A stretch of 64,000 bases of DNA, taken from positions 1-64,000 of the forward strand of contig FONK01000011.1 in the NCBI GenBank assembly GCA_900112915.1, in the 5' to 3' direction. The translations under genes and the position numbers were made by a program. This stretch comes from Peptostreptococcaceae bacterium pGA-8. GTDB taxonomy: Bacteria > Bacillota > Clostridia > Peptostreptococcales > Anaerovoracaceae. Shown piece after piece: positions 61,824 to 64,000 of the stretch (its first letter is position 1; the number at the start of each line of letters is the position of its first letter). The notes below the pieces were generated by a model. That model was not told where the DNA came from and did not search any database. It was given only the letters and a program-made list of their open reading frames with translations.

Positions 61824-61938
61824 TGAAATAAATCTCATTTATTTATTTATTTTATGCTCATCCGGACATGTTCATTCAATTTAATATGCGCACGGTATTA
61901 ATTACTCGTCGATAAACTCCCAGACGGGAGGGCATAAC

Positions 61939-61976
61939 AAAAAACTCATAACTGTTGATTTTCCAACAATTACGAG
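61939..61976 (-). terminator. tRNA-Glu terminator
   Basis: A 13-bp stem with two G-T pairs (61945-61957 with 61964-61976, six-base loop) is followed on the minus strand by T6, right after the tRNA. Confidence 0.88.
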
Positions 61977-61988
61977 CTTCTCAAAACT

Positions 61989-62063
61989 TGGTATCGCCTA
62001 GGGGAGTCGAACCCCTGATTCAGCCGTGAGAGGACTACGTCTTGACCACTTGACCAAGGCGAC
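61989..62063 (-). tRNA. tRNA-Glu (anticodon CTC)
   Basis: The 75-base gene has a 7-bp acceptor stem (GTCGCCT / AGGCGAT), anticodon loop CTCTCAC with CTC at 62030-62028, a T-arm GGGGTTCGACTCCCC and an encoded CCA end. The overall pattern matches tRNA-Glu. CUC-anticodon tRNA reads GAG only; a UUC partner must be elsewhere. Confidence 0.95.
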
Positions 62064-62085
62064 ACATATTAAGTTAAAATAGCAA

Positions 62086-62114
62086 TTGAAATGCTACGAA
62101 AGATATTATATACT
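62086..62114 (+). promoter_or_regulatory. thrC promoter
   Basis: TTGAAA (62086-62091) and TATACT (62109-62114) with a 17-base spacer, 68 bases ahead of the thrC ATG. Its -10 box overlaps the -10 box of the opposing tRNA-Glu promoter. Confidence 0.75.
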
Positions 62115-62133
62115 TAAATGAAAATTATGTCCA
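62105..62133 (-). promoter_or_regulatory. tRNA-Glu promoter
   Basis: On the minus strand TGGACA (62133-62128) and TATAAT (62110-62105) are 17 bases apart, about 35 bases ahead of the tRNA 5' end. Confidence 0.7.
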
Positions 62134-62182
62134 GTATTATTTTCACCGGCATTGAAAATTTTCAAAGAAAGAGGTAGAAACT

Positions 62183-63655
62183 ATGAACAAGTACATTAGC
62201 ACCAGAGGAACAAAAGAAGCCTTGACAGGATCTCAAGCCATTATAAAGGGAATTGCCACAGACAAAGGTCTATATGTACCTGAATCAATTCCGCCACTAC
62301 CCTTTACAATAGAAGAAGCTGTGGGCAAATCTTATCAAGAAATTGCCTTTGACATCATACACAGCTTTTTTGACGACTTCACAGATGAAGAAATGGAAGC
62401 CTGCATAAAAGGTGCCTATGACGAAAAATTCCGGAACAAAAAAATCGCTCCCATTACCCAAGCCGGCTCAGCATACTTTCTCGAGCTTTATCATGGCAAA
62501 ACAGCCGCATTTAAAGATATGGCTTTGAGCATACTTCCATATCTGCTAACTACATCAATGAAAAAAGAAAATGAAGACAAGAAGATTTGCATACTTACTG
62601 CAACCTCCGGAGATACCGGGAAAGCGGCACTTGAGGGATTTGCAGATGTGCCCGGAACTGAAATAATTGTTTTTTATCCGAAGAACGGCGTCAGCCAGGT
62701 TCAAGAACGACAAATGATCAGCCAGACAGGTGAAAATACCCATGTCATCGCCATTGAAGGGAACTTTGACGATGCACAAACCGGCGTTAAAAAGATATTC
62801 GCAGACGACTCTTTTGCGGAAAAGTTAAGCGCTAAAAGCATTAAGCTCAGCTCTGCAAATTCCATTAACATAGGTAGACTTGTCCCACAGGTTGCCTACT
62901 ATGTTTATGCCTATGTCAAGCTTATTGAAGACGGCGCCCTTGAAGTCGGAAAGCCTATGAATGTAGTAGTTCCAACAGGGAACTTCGGGAATATTTTGGC
63001 GGCATTCTACGCTAAAGAGATGGGTGTCCCAATTAAGCGATTTATTTGCGCTTCCAATGAAAACAAGGTTCTGACCGACTTCATAAGCACCGGAGTCTAC
63101 GATATCAATAGAGAGTTCTATTTAACCAACTCTCCATCGATGGATATTCTGATTTCAAGCAATTTAGAGAGACTCTTATATCACCTTAGCAATGGACAGA
63201 AGGTTGAAGCCCTTATGGCGGCCCTTGAGGCAGAAAAAAAGTACAAGGTCAGTGACCAAATAATGGAAAAAATGGCTGATTTCCGGGGCGGATACTGTAC
63301 CGTAGAAGATACAAAAAAAACGATTTTCAGCCTGTACAGAAAGCACGGTTACCTTGTAGACACTCATACTGCTGTAGCTTATAAGGTTTACGAGGACTAC
63401 AAAAAAGCCACCTGCGATGAGACTCCTACAGTCATTGCTTCTACTGCAAGCCCATATAAGTTTGCTGAATCTGTAGCATCTGCCATTATGATTGATGCCG
63501 GAGAAGATGGATTCTCCGCTGTTAAAGCCCTTAATGAAGCAACCGGTGTTCCTGTCCCTTATGGATTGGTGGATCTTGATAAAAAGCCGATAAACCACAC
63601 AAAAGTTATCAAAAAGGAAGAGATGCCGGAGGCTATTGAGGAAATTTTTGCTTGA
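62183..63655 (+). CDS. thrC: threonine synthase
   Basis: The 490-residue PLP enzyme converts O-phosphohomoserine to threonine. It has the N-terminal STRGTKEALTGSQAI segment, the PLP lysine in HGKTAAFKDMAL, the phosphate loop TATSGDTGKAALEG, SSANSINIGRLVPQ and a C-terminal ASTASPYKFAESV. Length and motifs fit the long ThrC subgroup. GAGG lies eight bases ahead of the ATG. It is the only protein gene of the window on the plus strand. Confidence 0.96.
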   Translation: MNKYISTRGTKEALTGSQAIIKGIATDKGLYVPESIPPLPFTIEEAVGKSYQEIAFDIIHSFFDDFTDEEMEACIKGAYDEKFRNKKIAPITQAGSAYFLELYHGKTAAFKDMALSILPYLLTTSMKKENEDKKICILTATSGDTGKAALEGFADVPGTEIIVFYPKNGVSQVQERQMISQTGENTHVIAIEGNFDDAQTGVKKIFADDSFAEKLSAKSIKLSSANSINIGRLVPQVAYYVYAYVKLIEDGALEVGKPMNVVVPTGNFGNILAAFYAKEMGVPIKRFICASNENKVLTDFISTGVYDINREFYLTNSPSMDILISSNLERLLYHLSNGQKVEALMAALEAEKKYKVSDQIMEKMADFRGGYCTVEDTKKTIFSLYRKHGYLVDTHTAVAYKVYEDYKKATCDETPTVIASTASPYKFAESVASAIMIDAGEDGFSAVKALNEATGVPVPYGLVDLDKKPINHTKVIKKEEMPEAIEEIFA

Positions 63656-63657
63656 TA

Positions 63658-63685
63658 TTGATATGAAAATATGTTAAATTATATT
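63658..63685 (+). promoter_or_regulatory. candidate tRNA-Ser promoter
   Basis: TTGATA (63658-63663) and TATATT (63680-63685) with 16 bases between, right after the thrC stop. A perfect 12-bp palindrome GCACAGCTGTGC (63688-63699) lies between it and the tRNA. Confidence 0.5.
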
Positions 63686-63702
63686 GGTGCACAGCTGTGC
63701 GT

Positions 63703-63790
63703 GGAGGATTGACCGAGTGGCTAAGGAGCCTGATTGGAAATCAGGTAAGGTGTAACAGCCCCGTGGGTTCGAGTCCCATGTCCTCCGCCA
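63703..63790 (+). tRNA. tRNA-Ser (anticodon GGA)
   Basis: The 88-base class II tRNA has acceptor GGAGGAT / GTCCTCC, anticodon loop TTGGAAA (GGA), a long variable arm, the T-arm GTGGGTTCGAGTCCCAT and an encoded CCA. Confidence 0.96.
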
Positions 63791-63796
63791 ATATTT

Positions 63797-63839
63797 AAAA
63801 AGCTATACGCCTTATGTCTCAAGGTGTATAGCTTTTTTT
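63797..63839 (+). terminator. bidirectional terminator after tRNA-Ser
   Basis: A 17-bp stem with one G-T pair (63797-63813 with 63821-63837, seven-base loop) ends in T7 on the plus strand and, read the other way, also in T5, so it can serve the tRNA and the converging gene. Confidence 0.9.
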
Positions 63840-63859
63840 CTTTGTGTGGCGGTGTTATC

Positions 63860-64000
63860 TTATTGCATAACTTCCTCTAAGGCATCCCCTATGTCTCCAT
63901 CTATACAAATGCTCCTGGCTTCAATTTCTTTCGGGCAAAAAGCCTCTCCATAGTTTACACAAGCATATACAGCTTTTTCATTTTCCCTCGTCATCTGCCA
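63860..64000 (-). CDS. C-terminal part of a small cysteine-containing protein (cut by window edge)
   Basis: An open frame enters from the right edge and stops at 63860-63862, giving at least 46 residues with three cysteines (ACVNYGEAFC, RSICIDGD) and an acidic end. An internal ATG at 63994 could start a 44-residue protein, but the upstream context is outside the window. The family is not recognised; the cysteines suggest a metal site. Confidence 0.5.
   Translation of the reverse strand, partial: WQMTRENEKAVYACVNYGEAFCPKEIEARSICIDGDIGDALEEVMQ

Noticed and set aside
1-64000. CRISPR arrays, insertion sequences, prophage or conjugation genes
   Set aside because: No regularly spaced repeats, transposase, integrase or phage structural motifs were seen in any frame.

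Overview
The window looks like a chromosomal segment of a strictly anaerobic, low-to-moderate GC Firmicute of the class Clostridia. The evidence is the gene content and order: a division and cell-wall cluster without ftsA, the pheS-pheT-zapA-mutS2 string, a FabK-type fatty-acid operon with a FabT-like regulator, BspA-like surface repeats and B12-linked functions. An Anaerovoracaceae or Eubacterium/Mogibacterium-like host is a guess. Apart from thrC and one tRNA at the right end, all genes are on the minus strand, so transcription runs right to left.

Left edge (1-1.3 kb): a truncated conserved gene of unknown function, a frameshifted gene remnant, and a GNAT acetyltransferase whose start codon sits in a 13-bp tandem duplication. 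1.3-8.8 kb: a compact envelope cluster read as GT2-GtrA glycosyltransferase, exported phosphodiester glycosidase, small membrane protein, VTC-type polyphosphate polymerase domain, DUF4956 membrane protein, secreted DUF4353 beta-helix protein, then an OmpR-type response regulator and its histidine kinase. 8.8-21.7 kb: a TrmH methyltransferase, pheS, pheT, zapA, mutS2, DUF523, argS, two radical SAM proteins and a TPR-like protein, ended by an intrinsic terminator. 21.7-33.7 kb: the dcw cluster mraZ-rsmH-ftsL-pbp-murF-mraY-murD-ftsW-murG-ftsQ-ftsZ. It has a promoter under repeated MraZ-type boxes, a terminator-like hairpin between ftsL and the penicillin-binding protein, and a separate ftsZ promoter. 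murE, murC, murB and ftsA are not in this cluster.

33.8-43.7 kb: a membrane-anchored 5'-nucleotidase-family protein, an ABC exporter pair, a TRIC-like channel, an AI-2E-family permease, a copper-type P-ATPase and an acyl-ACP thioesterase. 44.7-55.7 kb: a complete type II fatty-acid operon, acpP-accB-accC-accD-accA-fabH-fabK-fabX-like-fabD-fabG-fabF-fabZ. A MarR gene follows it, and two perfect FabT-type palindromes overlap the acpP promoter, so the MarR protein is very probably the operon's FabT. The FabX-like flavoprotein with a cysteine cluster suggests a route to unsaturated fatty acids.

55.8-64 kb: ferritin, MscL, an agmatinase-family ureohydrolase, and a surface protein of about 1,185 residues. 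The surface gene has a cobalamin riboswitch plus terminator upstream, and the protein carries Ig-like, leucine-rich and transcobalamin-like (DUF4430-type) segments. Then come tRNA-Glu(CUC) and thrC from divergent overlapping promoters, tRNA-Ser(GGA) with a strong terminator, and a partial cysteine-containing gene. No insertion sequence, prophage or CRISPR array was seen.
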